DNA from: Mesorhabditis belari | Lineage: Eukaryota; Nematoda; Chromadorea; Rhabditida; Rhabditidae | Direction: 5' to 3' | Length of the DNA: 64,000 bases | Assembly (NCBI GenBank): GCA_958450365.1 | Contig: CAUEEP010000932.1 | Span: forward strand, 1,934,501-1,998,500 | Shown: positions 19,813-28,881 of the stretch, piece after piece | Layout: every line of letters begins with the position of its first letter | Numbering within the stretch: position 1 is the first letter of the stretch | Notes under the pieces: model-generated | The model's database searches: none | Told to the model about the DNA's origin: nothing | What the model saw: the letters and a program-made list of their open reading frames with translations, nothing else | Program-made: the position numbers and the translations under genes

Positions 19813-20304
19813 CAATTTTTTTATTAGGAAAAGAGTTATGTATTTGGATGATTGGAGGACTAGAAGCGAGGAAAATGCCCGAAGCAAAGCAGCGCGAACG
19901 TAATTGGAGTCATGTTTCACCTTCTCTTTGAAAATGTCACATCTGCTCTGAATAAGATAAAATCAATAAGAGTGTGAAGATTCACCACAGACAAAATCAA
20001 CATGGGGATTCGAAAAAGAAAAGGAAAAGCTGGACAGCGGAAAACGGGCACTGTACTTTAAATTTCCATAAAGACATGCTAACTATTTCATATTTCAGCT
20101 ACCATATACTCAGGCTCAGCCGAGATGGGGAAACGAAGATGGAGTTGGTTCGGGTTGGACTTTTCCCGTCTCGATACCAGAGTTAAACCAGGTCAGGCCA
20201 AGGAAGCAAGTTAGAACCAGGTCAAGTCACCTAGGCAAGTCAATTAGAACCACAGTGTCTAGGTAGACTAGAGAGGTCTAGCTTACACTGTATAGGGCGC
20301 CAAC
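19813..20304. repeat. 5' flank of FBL-8 and outer repeat
   Basis: 19813-19990 is the FBL upstream flank in reverse (GCGCGAACGTAATTGGAGTC at about 19891; GTGTGAAGATTCACCACAG at 19972). 20030-20300 is a repeat with GGGCACTGTACTTTAAATTT, CTCAGCCGAGATGGGGAAAC and GTGTCTAGGTAGACTAGAG, which recurs at 31265-31530 (reversed), 54420-54700 and, in part, 59395-59545. It ends in CTTACACTGTATAGGG. Confidence 0.55.
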
Positions 20305-21020
20305 ATACAGGGTGCTTCAAAAAAGTCTGGTTAGCTCGATTTCCTCAGAATTGGCTGATGACTGCTTGAAATTTAAAATTTTCGCTTCTCAAGCCAAAGA
20401 TGAGGCCTTTTTTGCATTTGAATATGACATAGCGATGCCATAAACCCTTGCTTCATAAATTTTCCTTAAACACAAAATAGTAAGCGGAAATTTTATTTTC
20501 TGTTAAGTTCTGTTAAATCTCTCTCTGCTAAATTTTCCGCTTTAATAAGTTGAATTGATTAGCCTCAAACTCTTGATGCTTTTATGGATAGTCTTAGGGA
20601 GTTTTAGTAAGCTTTTATGGTTATTATTTACATAAAAACTTTCATAGGACTTTTTATGAGAACATTTGAGGTACCTTCTAATCGCGGGCCAAAATAGCTT
20701 TCCCTAACACTTTTTAAAACGATTATTTAGCTAATGAAATATTGAGGACTTTCTAGCATTATTCACATCAGCCAGAGTTCTGTATGAAATTTCGCTAATA
20801 CAATTCGGGTCTTTTTGAAAAGCGGAGACCAAAATTACAAAACTGCACAAGTCGATCTGAAGAAGGAGCTTGCCATAAAATTAACTGATCAGTAAGGGAG
20901 AGCTGATCAATAAAGTGTAGAATCAATAAAATTAGAATTTGTGGTTATTGGACTAGTTTTTTATGCACCATGATGCCGTGATGCTTCGGGTAAACAACGA
21001 GATTTGGGTAAACGACTACT
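20305..21020 (+). repeat. Non-autonomous repeat R1
   Basis: Starts with ACAGGGTGCTTCAAAAAAGT and continues through GAATATGACATAGCGATGCC, TTCTGTTAAATCTCTCTCTG and GTTGAATTGATTAG to CAATAAAATTAGAATTTG. Other copies: 30545-31262 (reversed), 52640-53260, 54712-54950 (partial), 59563-60180, and lone ends at 43385-43515 and 59230-59353 (both reversed). No reading frame of note. The AGGGTGCTCC end resembles terminal repeats of Tc1/mariner-type elements. Confidence 0.6.
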
Positions 21021-21536
21021 TTCAATCATTAATAGTTCTTCGATTAGTTTGTCCGCAATCTGAAGTGACGTTAGAGGGATGTTATGATAATGATGTTGCT
21101 ATGGTTTGGATTAAATTGTGATCAAAAGAGATTTTGATTAAATTTAATGTTTGTTAAAAACTGCAATTTCTTTTTCATCAACCTAGTAGAACCTCTTCTC
21201 ACTTTTCCCATCACGATACTATCAACCATTCAAAGTCAACTGTTTCCATTCACCTTTCTACACTTCTCTTCTCATTTATTCAAAAATCCCCTTCTTGTAT
21301 CTCCATAAAAATATTTATTTCTTTGGATGTAAAAGTGCACCCACTTTTTGATCGGCTAGGCCTTTCTAGTCTACCTAGACACTGTGGTTCCGATTGACTT
21401 GCCAAGGTGACTTGGGCCTGGTGTCATCACTTTAGGACATTATGTCATCTTTTGCTCAATTCAATGATTCCATCTACAAAGAACTGGGGACTTTTAAACG
21501 AAAAATAGTTGGTGACCGCATTTTCGACTTTCGACG
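21021..21536 (+). repeat. R2 copy and spacer before Tc1 fragment
   Basis: 21030-21300 is an R2 copy (TTAATAGTTCTTCG, GATGTTATGATAATGATG, CACTTTTCCCATCACG). 21300-21420 has AAGTGCACCCACTTTTTGAT and a copy of GTCTACCTAGACACTGTG. 21437-21536 is not recognised. Confidence 0.5.
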
Positions 21537-22205
21537 ATTGGTGGGAAGCTTATGTTGTGAGGTGAGTGTTCGCCATATTTTTCACTTGCGATTTGTCTTT
21601 TTTAGGCTCGATGAATCGAAGTGTACCGGGCCCGCTAGTGTTTATCAATGGAAATCTCGATGCTCAAAGGTACAAGTCAATCATAGAGAACAACTTACTT
21701 CCATTTGCAAACACGAACATACCCGGAGGATGGGCCTTATATCAAGACAACGCTCCATGCCACAAAAGCCAGCTAATGATGGGCCGAGTTGTCCGGCTTG
21801 CAAATGGAGGAAGAGCTCGCCTACCCGACGTTTTTGTGTGTTCAAAGTGCCTCCTTATTCGTTGGATTTGAAGGTTATAGAGCATCTTTGGGCCCTTTTA
21901 AAGACTAGACTCGGGGGCAAGATATTCAACACAAAGGTCCAGCTTTGGTTCTTTATCAGAAACGTTTGGCGACAAATTTCTTCAGAATTCTACGCGATTT
22001 GGTCTATTCAAGCAGTGATTTTGGCTGAAGGAGGACCGACAAGATATTAACCTAGCTTTCCTTTTTTAATGGTGGCACAAGATTTTTGCACCATATATTA
22101 TTTGATTTCAAGCTTTATTTGTTAATTTCTTTTAGGTAATAAATTTTTTAAATCTAAAAACATTTTTATATGAAAGCTTACAACTTAGGGTTCAGAAAAT
22201 CCCCT
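21537..22205 (+). mobile_element. Tc1-like transposase 3' fragment with downstream region
   Basis: Begins inside the transposase just before an intron (21562-21605, GTGAGT to TTTTTTAG). Exon 2 reads MNRSVPGPLVFINGNLDAQR, ALYQDNAPCHKSQLM, then a deletion at about 21835 removes part of the stretch before PPYSLDLKVIEHLWALLKT. The C-terminus AVILAEGGPTRY matches the full element at 28.9 kb, as does the downstream AATGGTGGCACAAGATTTTTGCACC (inner binding site). It breaks off near 22205 before the outer terminal repeat. Confidence 0.8.
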
Positions 22206-22239
22206 TTACTTAAACGGTTTGTTCGATTCAAAAGCCCTA

Positions 22240-23068
22240 GCCCTATCAAAAGGTTTAATTACCCAGGTTTGAGCAGCTCCCATTCGACGGTGAGATGTCT
22301 TCCGGCTACCATCCACTCCACCCGTTGCCACCGCCATGATGGAGACCGCCCGACTTTGCGTTCGACGTCGGACTGGCCAAACAGCTCGACTCGTCCTACC
22401 ACGTCGTCATCGAAGGACTGCCTCAAGTGATGTTGTGCCCCGCGATGGACTCGATGTCACGGAGAAATGCTGACCGCTGGCTCCTCGAGGGGATTCTGAC
22501 GGCGTATGGGCTCGATGCGATTGTCCTCCACTCGTACCGTATGGGTATTTACAACCTCGTCCGACCAAGGTCTTTCAAAGTCGTCTTCGCCTCGTCACAT
22601 GCCTCGTCAAACCTCGTCAAATCGTTTGCTGTCCATCCAAAGTCCTCGCTCCCGTGGTATGCTCGATTTTGTGTCATTCGTGGATCGGATCCTTCGCGAT
22701 ACCGGCAGAAGTCACATCCCGTCGTCGCCGCCGAGGATGACTCGCCCGCCGTGAGTCAGGAAATAAAATGAGGTGATGGAGCTCCTGACGCAAATGGACA
22801 CGGCACTGAGATGACAACCAGACGAAGAGGACGTCCACCGAAGCCAAACCCGCAACGAAGGACTGCTACCCTGCCATCCAATCAAGCCTCATCACGCCTG
22901 CGGAAAGTGGTCTCTCGTGACGGTGTCCGAGGGGTTATCGTTGATTGTGTGTCCCAGTCTCAACCTACAACCGTCACTTCAAACACTTCATCACCCTCTT
23001 CAAAATTTGTTAAAGTCGTTGCGCATCATTCCCCCGCTCTTTCAACCAATTCCTTTCTTAGTCCCTAA
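22240..23068 (+). pseudogene. Unrecognised retroelement-like ORF, GC-richer than its surroundings
   Basis: A frame beginning near MSSGYHPLHPLPPP is stopped by one TGA at about 22328, then stays open through DVGLAKQLDSSYHVVIEGLP, MDSMSRRNADRWLLEGIL, YRMGIYNLVRPRSFKVVFAS and VSQEIK, ending at 22771. The RPR-FKVVF-S pattern resembles the ORF1-type proteins of nematode non-LTR retrotransposons (inference). A following frame (22811-23068) starts MTTRRRGRPPKPNPQRR, an AT-hook-like motif. Fragments of the same N-terminal part occur at 41837-42079 and 50040-50236. Base composition and codon use (many CTC, GTC, TCG) differ from all FBL genes, which supports a foreign origin. Confidence 0.45.
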
Positions 23069-23640
23069 TTTTTTGTCTCGTGGAAATTGGGTCAAGTAGA
23101 GTAATTTGTTAGAGTCTTAGAATTTTAGAAAATTGCCGACTCGGATTGTCGCTCTAAAGCATATTGTAACCTGACCGAGCTAGCCGAGCTGCTTCTTTCA
23201 TCTCCTCTTCTTTCAACTTTTTTCAACTTCAACTTCAACTTAGAGAAAAATGTTACTGTTGGAATCTCTTTAAAATTTCGATTCAGATCATTCACGGTAG
23301 TCGGAGCATTTTTATACCTGCAAATTAGGAGGGTAGGACGATAGTTTTACCATGGTTTAAAGGGCGAACACAGGATTTTCTCGGCCAAAGTTCCCAAGTT
23401 ACCGTTACCCTACACTCGCCCGGTCTATGAGTTACTCTGGATTACGGTAGCTTTGGATTACGGTAATCGGAGGATGTTTTCGAGTTAGAGCGGAGATTTG
23501 TCGAAATGCGACGGCGCATGCTTGAGGGCGGATATCCGTTGTGCCTTAGACCGGGAAACCCGAGTTAGAAATGTTTTAAAGCTCTAAAACTCGAACAAAT
23601 CATTAGTTTTCAAATCAGCAGTTTTCAAAGAGTTTTGACA
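23069..23640. other. Dispersed repeat, no gene seen
   Basis: 23085-23180 is the GAAATTGGGTCAAG repeat. CTTCAACTT runs occur around 23210-23240. TACGGTAG motifs occur at about 23295, 23445 and 23460. Nothing coding was recognised. Confidence 0.45.
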
Positions 23641-24033
23641 AAAGTATCAGAATAGAAAACGTGTTTTATTTCAATATCCCAATTCAAAAACTGGAAACCG
23701 TTGGTGGCTCGTCCTGAGCGTTTTCGAGATCTGAAAACCCGGTTTGCAACGGAAGCTCGGGTTTTTCGAGGCTTGCACCCATAACTTTTTCTGGGTTAGA
23801 GATCTAAAAAACCGTTCTGATTTCAAGAATCTAGCCAGAATTTGTGAAAAAAATTGTTTGCGAGTAAGAAAATCAAGCGTCAATTATTTATTCGTCACAT
23901 ATTCGCCCTAAAAAGCACATTTTTTTCAGTGGATAAACTTTAAGGGTCTAGTTGTCAAGTAGTAATCAGAAAAGGCTGAAATGAGAGACTTGAGAAAGTG
24001 AGACATAAACCATGAAATCGCACAATTGGACCA
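23641..24033 (-). repeat. 3' flank of FBL-9, type A
   Basis: Reverse type A flank: GTGTTTTATTTCAATATCCC, CGTTTTCGAGATCTGAAAACC, CATAACTTTTTCTGGGTTAG, CAAGCGTCAATTATTTATTCG and AGGGTCTAGTTGTCAAGTAG, with the minus-strand AATAAA near 23890. Confidence 0.65.
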
Positions 24034-25047
24034 TCAATAAATCAATCTCTGTAGAGTACAGCAACCTTGGTACATGTCAATTTCAAAGCAAAGGGCGTGT
24101 GGAGGCCGATGAAAGTAAAGGATCTTGTGATCCTCCCCAAGTACTTCCTTCCTAACAAGTGAAATGTGAGCTTTAAGGAAGATAGCAGTGAGTTGCTCGC
24201 TCCTCAGATTCCCCCTCCTCACGAGATCCCCATAGAATTTAATGCAAAGATAAGCATAGAAATGATTGCTCCTCACGAAAAATTTCACGCAATCCACGAA
24301 ACTATCCCAATTAACCTGCAATAGTGTGAGCTCCACATTTTCTTTCATTAACGAAAGCTTTTCTTGGATGAGGTCCAAAGGAAGAAATTGCAAAGAGAGA
24401 GACTCACAGAGTGCCCAGCGATTCTCCATAAATCGCAGAGTTTCACGATTAACGTCATCAGGAACTGCACGAGTGCCACGTGGAAAAGTGATTGCCACGC
24501 TTTTGCACACTTGGATCGTGTTATACATTGAGAGGAGCCTGCGAGTGACGCTTGAATCTCCATTGAATTCGAAGCTTACCTGGTCCAAAGGCTTTCTCTT
24601 ATTAAGCGGCAAAAACATTTGGACATCAAATTTTGGAGAACTCGTCGTGTCTTCACGAATACAGCTTATTTCCAAATCGGCGAAATGTGCTAGCTTTCGA
24701 AAAAGTCGCCCGTGAAGGGGATTCACTCGCACCGTCACACCTAGTTCGTACATAAGCAAGTCGCTCAAGAACGAAAGCGAAGAGTTAAAATCTTGTGAGA
24801 TACGGTGATATAATATATAAATGCCAATCCCGCTTGCCATAATTCGTCTGTTGTCCTCATCTATTTCCGCGTTAAACAGGATCACATCGACACCCCCAAC
24901 ATTTGACAGGATTGGCCCGCAAGATAGGACGAATGAGCGCAGATCGTGATTCACTTTCAGCAATTGAAGTGCCGCAAACACCTCCAATTTATCCAGAATC
25001 CGTGTTTTGAGAAGAGACGGCAGAGAAGGGAAACTTTGAAAAGTCAT
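24034..25047 (-). CDS. FBL-9, intact F-box-like family protein (337 aa)
   Basis: Single exon with an F-box-like start whose core differs from most relatives (RILDKLEVFAALQLLKVNHD). It has IDEDNRRIMASGIGIYILYH and the YELGVTVRV cassette. KFDVQMFLPLNKRKP, RRLLSMYNTIQVC and NRETLRFMENRWALCE follow. The C-terminal domain stretch reads LLQVNWDSFVDCVKFF and SNHFYAYLCIKFYGD, shared closely with FBL-15, which points to exchange between those two. HRPPHALCFEIDMYQGCC ends in LQRLIY. The 3' flank is also of the FBL-15 type. No lesion seen. Confidence 0.82.
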   Translation of the reverse strand: MTFQSFPSLPSLLKTRILDKLEVFAALQLLKVNHDLRSFVLSCGPILSNVGGVDVILFNAEIDEDNRRIMASGIGIYILYHRISQDFNSSLSFLSDLLMYELGVTVRVNPLHGRLFRKLAHFADLEISCIREDTTSSPKFDVQMFLPLNKRKPLDQVSFEFNGDSSVTRRLLSMYNTIQVCKSVAITFPRGTRAVPDDVNRETLRFMENRWALCESLSLQFLPLDLIQEKLSLMKENVELTLLQVNWDSFVDCVKFFVRSNHFYAYLCIKFYGDLVRRGNLRSEQLTAIFLKAHISLVRKEVLGEDHKILYFHRPPHALCFEIDMYQGCCTLQRLIY

Positions 25048-25330
25048 CAATTTCTTTTGTTAGGGAAAAAGTGAGGTATTTGGATGATTGGAGGGCTGAA
25101 ATGAAGAAATGCCCGAAGCTAAGCAGCGCGAACGTAATTGGTGTCCTATTTTGCCTTCTCTTTGTAAATTTCACATCTGCTCTCGATAAGGTAATATCAA
25201 TAAGAGTGTGCAAATCACGGGTACCTTTGTTAATTTCAACTTTCAGGAATTCAACGGTAAAAACAATACATATGGACGAAAAAAAAACAAGGAAAAAATC
25301 TCAGAAATAATATTTGGTCATTACTTTTTG
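25048..25330 (-). promoter_or_regulatory. 5' flank of FBL-9
   Basis: Reverse upstream flank with CTAAGCAGCGCGAACGTAAT, AATTTCACATCTGCTCTCG and CAAATCACGGGTACCTTTG at about 25213, the outer block also found upstream of FBL-5, FBL-7, FBL-10 and FBL-15. Confidence 0.5.
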
Positions 25331-25500
25331 AAGGACATAGAATAAACTACCTAATCTCGAGGTTAAATCGTCAGAGAAAAAAATTGAATGGAATGGACCC
25401 TATCCCTCTCATAGAAACCCCCTCTAATAGAGTCCCACAGCCTAATTGAGCCCCACAAAGCCTTTTTCCATTTGCCATCATTTTTCATTTGTTTTATGCT
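25331..25500. other. Spacer, no gene seen
   Basis: Includes a short duplicated phrase (CCCTCTAATAGAGTCCCAC and CCTAATTGAGCCCCAC). No coding sequence was recognised. Confidence 0.35.
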
Positions 25501-25535
25501 TCTTTTTGCGGTTACTAACTTTTGTAATTTTCAGG

Positions 25536-25720
25536 TACGATGAGTGAAGTTGTTGACGATTTAGAACTGTTTCGAATGCGGCGAGACAATGATCTCGACG
25601 GTCATTTTGAAGAAGGACCAAAGCATTTTAAAGGTTGACACGGAAGAAGAACGAAAAGATAATAGCGAAACTATGGACACGCCGAGGAGGGATAAAAAAA
25701 AATAAAAAGAAAAGAAAAGC
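25536..25720 (+). other. Possible exon of an unknown gene
   Basis: TACTAACTTTTGTAATTTTCAG ends at about 25536; allowing for its length it is a textbook nematode 3' splice or trans-splice site (key part TAATTTTCAG). Seven bases later an ATG opens MSEVVDDLELFRMRRDNDLD, continuing GHFEEGPKHFKG and stop. Another frame continues with acidic and basic residues (VDTEEERKDNSETMDTPRR). The short acidic reading could be a first exon or a decayed gene. No family was recognised and no second exon could be assigned. Confidence 0.25.
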
Positions 25721-26559
25721 TATCCGAGACACAAACAAACTGGCGGCTGCAAAGATGGGCAAGGACGTTTCGATCAGGGCATAGGTTAAACCTTGATTTA
25801 GCAACGTTTGGCATTGATCGAAAGTGTGTTAGAAAATCGAAGATCCTATATCAGAAGAATGCCTGAGCTGGAAAAGCTCCACAAAATGGGAGTCGCTTGT
25901 TTTTGACATGCTGAGTGTTGGTTTTGTATGGTTTGAATAATCGTTAATCCTTACTAAGTGATCGTTTCTCCTTTTAACCCGGGCATGATAAATCTTTGAA
26001 TTAGGTTGTTATTTGTGAAGAAATGTTTTGAGATTTCCATATATGTTCATCATTGTTGCCTTTTGCTTTAAAATGTATGGTAAGACTGGGGGCGGGGGGT
26101 AAGATCTCGTCAGATTCATTGCTTTTTTTTGGACCGGTTTAAATTGTATTATTATTGTATTATTATTGTATTATTATTGTACTAAACTGTACCGAATTTT
26201 AGGATTACGCTAACCCGGGATATTGAGACGAAAAGAAATGCATTAGCTGTTCCGTCAAATAGTCTCCTGGCTATTTGACGTCTCCTGGCTACAGTAGTCC
26301 AGTCAGGGAATGAACAGTTTTAGCCAGACTAAAAGACGTATGAGCCACGCATACCTATATTTGATCCATAACTTTTTCTGGGTTAAAGATCTAAAAAACC
26401 ATTGTAATTTCCAGAATCTAGCCAAAATTTGTGATTAAAAATAAATTGGGAGTAAAGGAATCAAGCGAACGGTTGATTCAGGATTCGAATCTGAAAGTTG
26501 CTTTGGTTTTGGCTTGTTTCAATTGTAAAGTGACTTGCTTTTGAAAGGTTTTTCTTTTC
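25721..26559. other. Intergenic stretch with a short tandem repeat
   Basis: Three to four copies of the 11-base unit TTGTATTATTA lie at about 26144-26180. A G-run (GGGGGCGGGGGG) is at about 26088. 26215-26340 (CCGGGATATTGAGACG and AGCCAGACTAAAAGACG) recurs at 49900-50020. 26360-26430 is the AACTTTTTCTGGGTTAAAG part of the FBL outer 3' flank. Confidence 0.45.
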
Positions 26560-26834
26560 TATCAAACCGATACTGTAAGATTTGACCCTAGTGTAAGTTC
26601 CTTTTTAAGGAAAGTAATGTGTTATAGAATATTGTAACATTTTATTGTATTGTACAGTATTTATTCGTCACATATATCACTTTTCTGTCGTCAAGAGGCA
26701 AACATTTCGCAGCGAATCAACTACCCAATCTAGATGTTAAATCGTAAGGGAATCAGAAAAGGCTGAAATGAGAAACTTGAGAAAATAAGACAGATATCAG
26801 GAAATCGCACAACCTGATGATCAATAAAAGAATT
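26560..26834 (-). repeat. FBL 3' flank, type B, duplicate of 13520-13800
   Basis: Reverse flank nearly identical to the copy downstream of FBL-7, including both TTACACTAT-type motifs, the polyadenylation region and the AAGACAGATATCAGGAAATC stretch. Confidence 0.65.
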
Positions 26835-27112
26835 TAGCTTTGCAAATGGAAGTAAGTTATGCTCTATGATTGACTTGTACCTTTGAGCATCGAGATTTCC
26901 ATTGAGATTTCCGAATTTGACCGTTGGCTTAACGTATTTGAGCTTATATTGGGGTTTTTTGAATAAATCAGAAGAGAAGTGTAGAAAAGGGAATGGAAAT
27001 AGTTGACTTTGAATAGTTCATAGTATCGTGATGGGAAAAGTGTGAGGTTTTACTAGGTTGATGCAAAGAAATGGCAGTTTTTAACAAACATTACATGTAA
27101 ACAACATTTCTT
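26835..27112 (-). mobile_element. Internally deleted Tc1/R2 chimera, second copy
   Basis: Matches 13801-14090 with few differences, including the same internal deletion and the same junction of R2 to transposase sequence (TACGTTAAGC side). It therefore arose once and was copied together with the FBL 3' part. Confidence 0.7.
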
Positions 27113-27153
27113 CAATAAAAGAAAAATAAAAATAAATAAAAAATTTCTTTCAT

Positions 27154-28125
27154 TCAATAAAAGAATTTCTCTACAGTACATGAATCGCCCATATCTATTT
27201 TATAGCAAAAAGCGTGTAGAGGCCGATGAAAGTAAAGGATCTCGCGATCCTCCCCAACCACTTCCCTCTTAACAAGCGGAATGTGAGCCTCCAGGAAGAT
27301 AGAAGTGAGTTGCTCGTTTCTCAGATCCCCCGTCCTAACTTGATCCCCCAGGAAGTCAATGCAAAGATTACCGTTGAAACGATTGCTCCTCACAAAGAAT
27401 TCCACACAATCCACGAAACTCTCCCAAATATCCCAAATAACCAAAACTTTCTTTGATAAGTTTAAAAGGAAGAAAGTTCAAAGAGAGAAACTCACAGAGC
27501 GCCCAGCGATTCTCCATAAAGCGCAGAAATTCACGATTAACCTCACCAGAAACCGCACGATTGCCAGGTGGAAAAGTGATCATCACGCTTTTGCACACTA
27601 GAATCGCATTATACATAGAGAGAAGCTGACGCTTGATCCTCTATTGAAGTCGAAGTGTACGTGTTCCAAAGGCTTTCTATTATGGAGCGGCAAAAACTTC
27701 TGGACATCAAATTTTGGCAAATCAAAACCTTTTTCAGGACAGTGTACTTCCAAATTCGCAAAATGTGCGAGCTTTCGAAAAAGTCGCCCGTGAAGGGGTT
27801 TCACTAACTCGTCCGTAACTCGTCCGTACCTACCCACGTCGCTTATGAAAGAAAGCGAAGAATTATCTTCTTGTGAGATACGGTGGTAGGATATACGAAT
27901 GCAAATCACACTTGCCACAATTCGTCCGTTGTCCGCATCTATTCTGGCGTCGAACAGCATCACTGCAACACGTTCGAGATTTGACGAGAATGGCCCGCAA
28001 AATACGACGAATGAGCGCAGATCGTGATTCGCTTTCAGCAATTGAAGTGCCTCAAACGCCTTCAATTTATGCAGAATCCGTGTTTTGAGAAGCGACGGCA
28101 AAGAAGGGAAGCTTTGGAAAGTCAT
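27154..28125 (-). pseudogene. FBL-10, family member with two deletions
   Basis: From 28125 the F-box-like part and the DVGRYGR cassette are intact through KGFDLPKFDVQKFLPL. About seven bases are missing near 27629 (AGAAGCTGACGC against AGAAGCGAGCGAGTGACGC in relatives), shifting the frame. The next frame reads VCKSVMITFPPGNRAVSGEV to LPFKLIKESFG, where some 45-50 bases covering the LSLMKEN region are gone and the frame changes again. The last part, WESFVDCVEFFVRSNRF to GDSCTVEKFFY, is as in FBL-7. The 5' half is FBL-21-like and the 3' half FBL-7-like. Confidence 0.78.
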
Positions 28126-28881
28126 GAATTCTTTTTGTTAGGTTTTTGTTTTTGCAAAAAGTTATGTATTGGATGCTTGGAGGGCTGAAGGCGAGAAAAA
28201 TGCCCGAAGCAAAGCAGCGCGAACGTAATTGAAGTCATATTTTGCCTTCTCTTTGTAAATTTCACATCTGCTCTCGATAAGATAGAATCAATAAGACTGT
28301 TCAAATCACGGGTACCTTTGTTAATTTCAAATGTCAGCAATTCAACTGCAAAAACAAGATACATGGACGACAAAAAAAACAAAACGAAAAAATATCAGAA
28401 ATAAAATTTTGGTTACTACTTGTTGTATGACATAAAAGTAAGCGTGTAGGTAATCTCTTCTCTCTCCGTTTTTTCAAAAAAAGTGCCTGGTTATTTACGC
28501 CCAAAGTATGAATTAAGTGTCAATAGCTGAGTTTTCACGCGATTTCTGTGCATTAAGATAGGATATAATGTTTTCATTGAGACATCATTGAACATTTCTC
28601 ATCATTACACAACATCACAATCTTCACAAAAAGTCATTGATGCTCCGAGAAAAGTGTCTCGTTCTTTACACCCAAAGTTTTGCAGAAAAAGACCCCGCGA
28701 AAAATCCTTTTGAATTCTAAGAAATTATTTAACAAAGCAAGCGACCGTTTATAACTTGCCAGCTAATACTTTCAATCACTAATAGTTCTTCGATAAGGGG
28801 GTTCGCAATCTGAAGCAACGTTGGTGGGATGTTATGATAATGATGGTGCTATTGTTTGGAATAAATTGTGATCTAGAGATA
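28126..28881. repeat. 5' flank of FBL-10, outer repeats and R2 end
   Basis: 28126-28400 is the reverse FBL upstream flank (GCGCGAACGTAATTGAAG; AAATCACGGGTACCTTTG). 28400-28670 holds CATTACACAACATCACAATC and other outer repeat pieces. 28680-28880 is R2 (CAATCACTAATAGTTCTTCG to AATAAATTGTGATCTAGAG), interrupted at the TA where the Tc1-like element inserted. No other gene. Confidence 0.55.

Noticed and set aside
26144..26180. TTGTATTATTA tandem units as a telomeric or centromeric repeat
   Set aside because: Only three to four units; an ordinary microsatellite.
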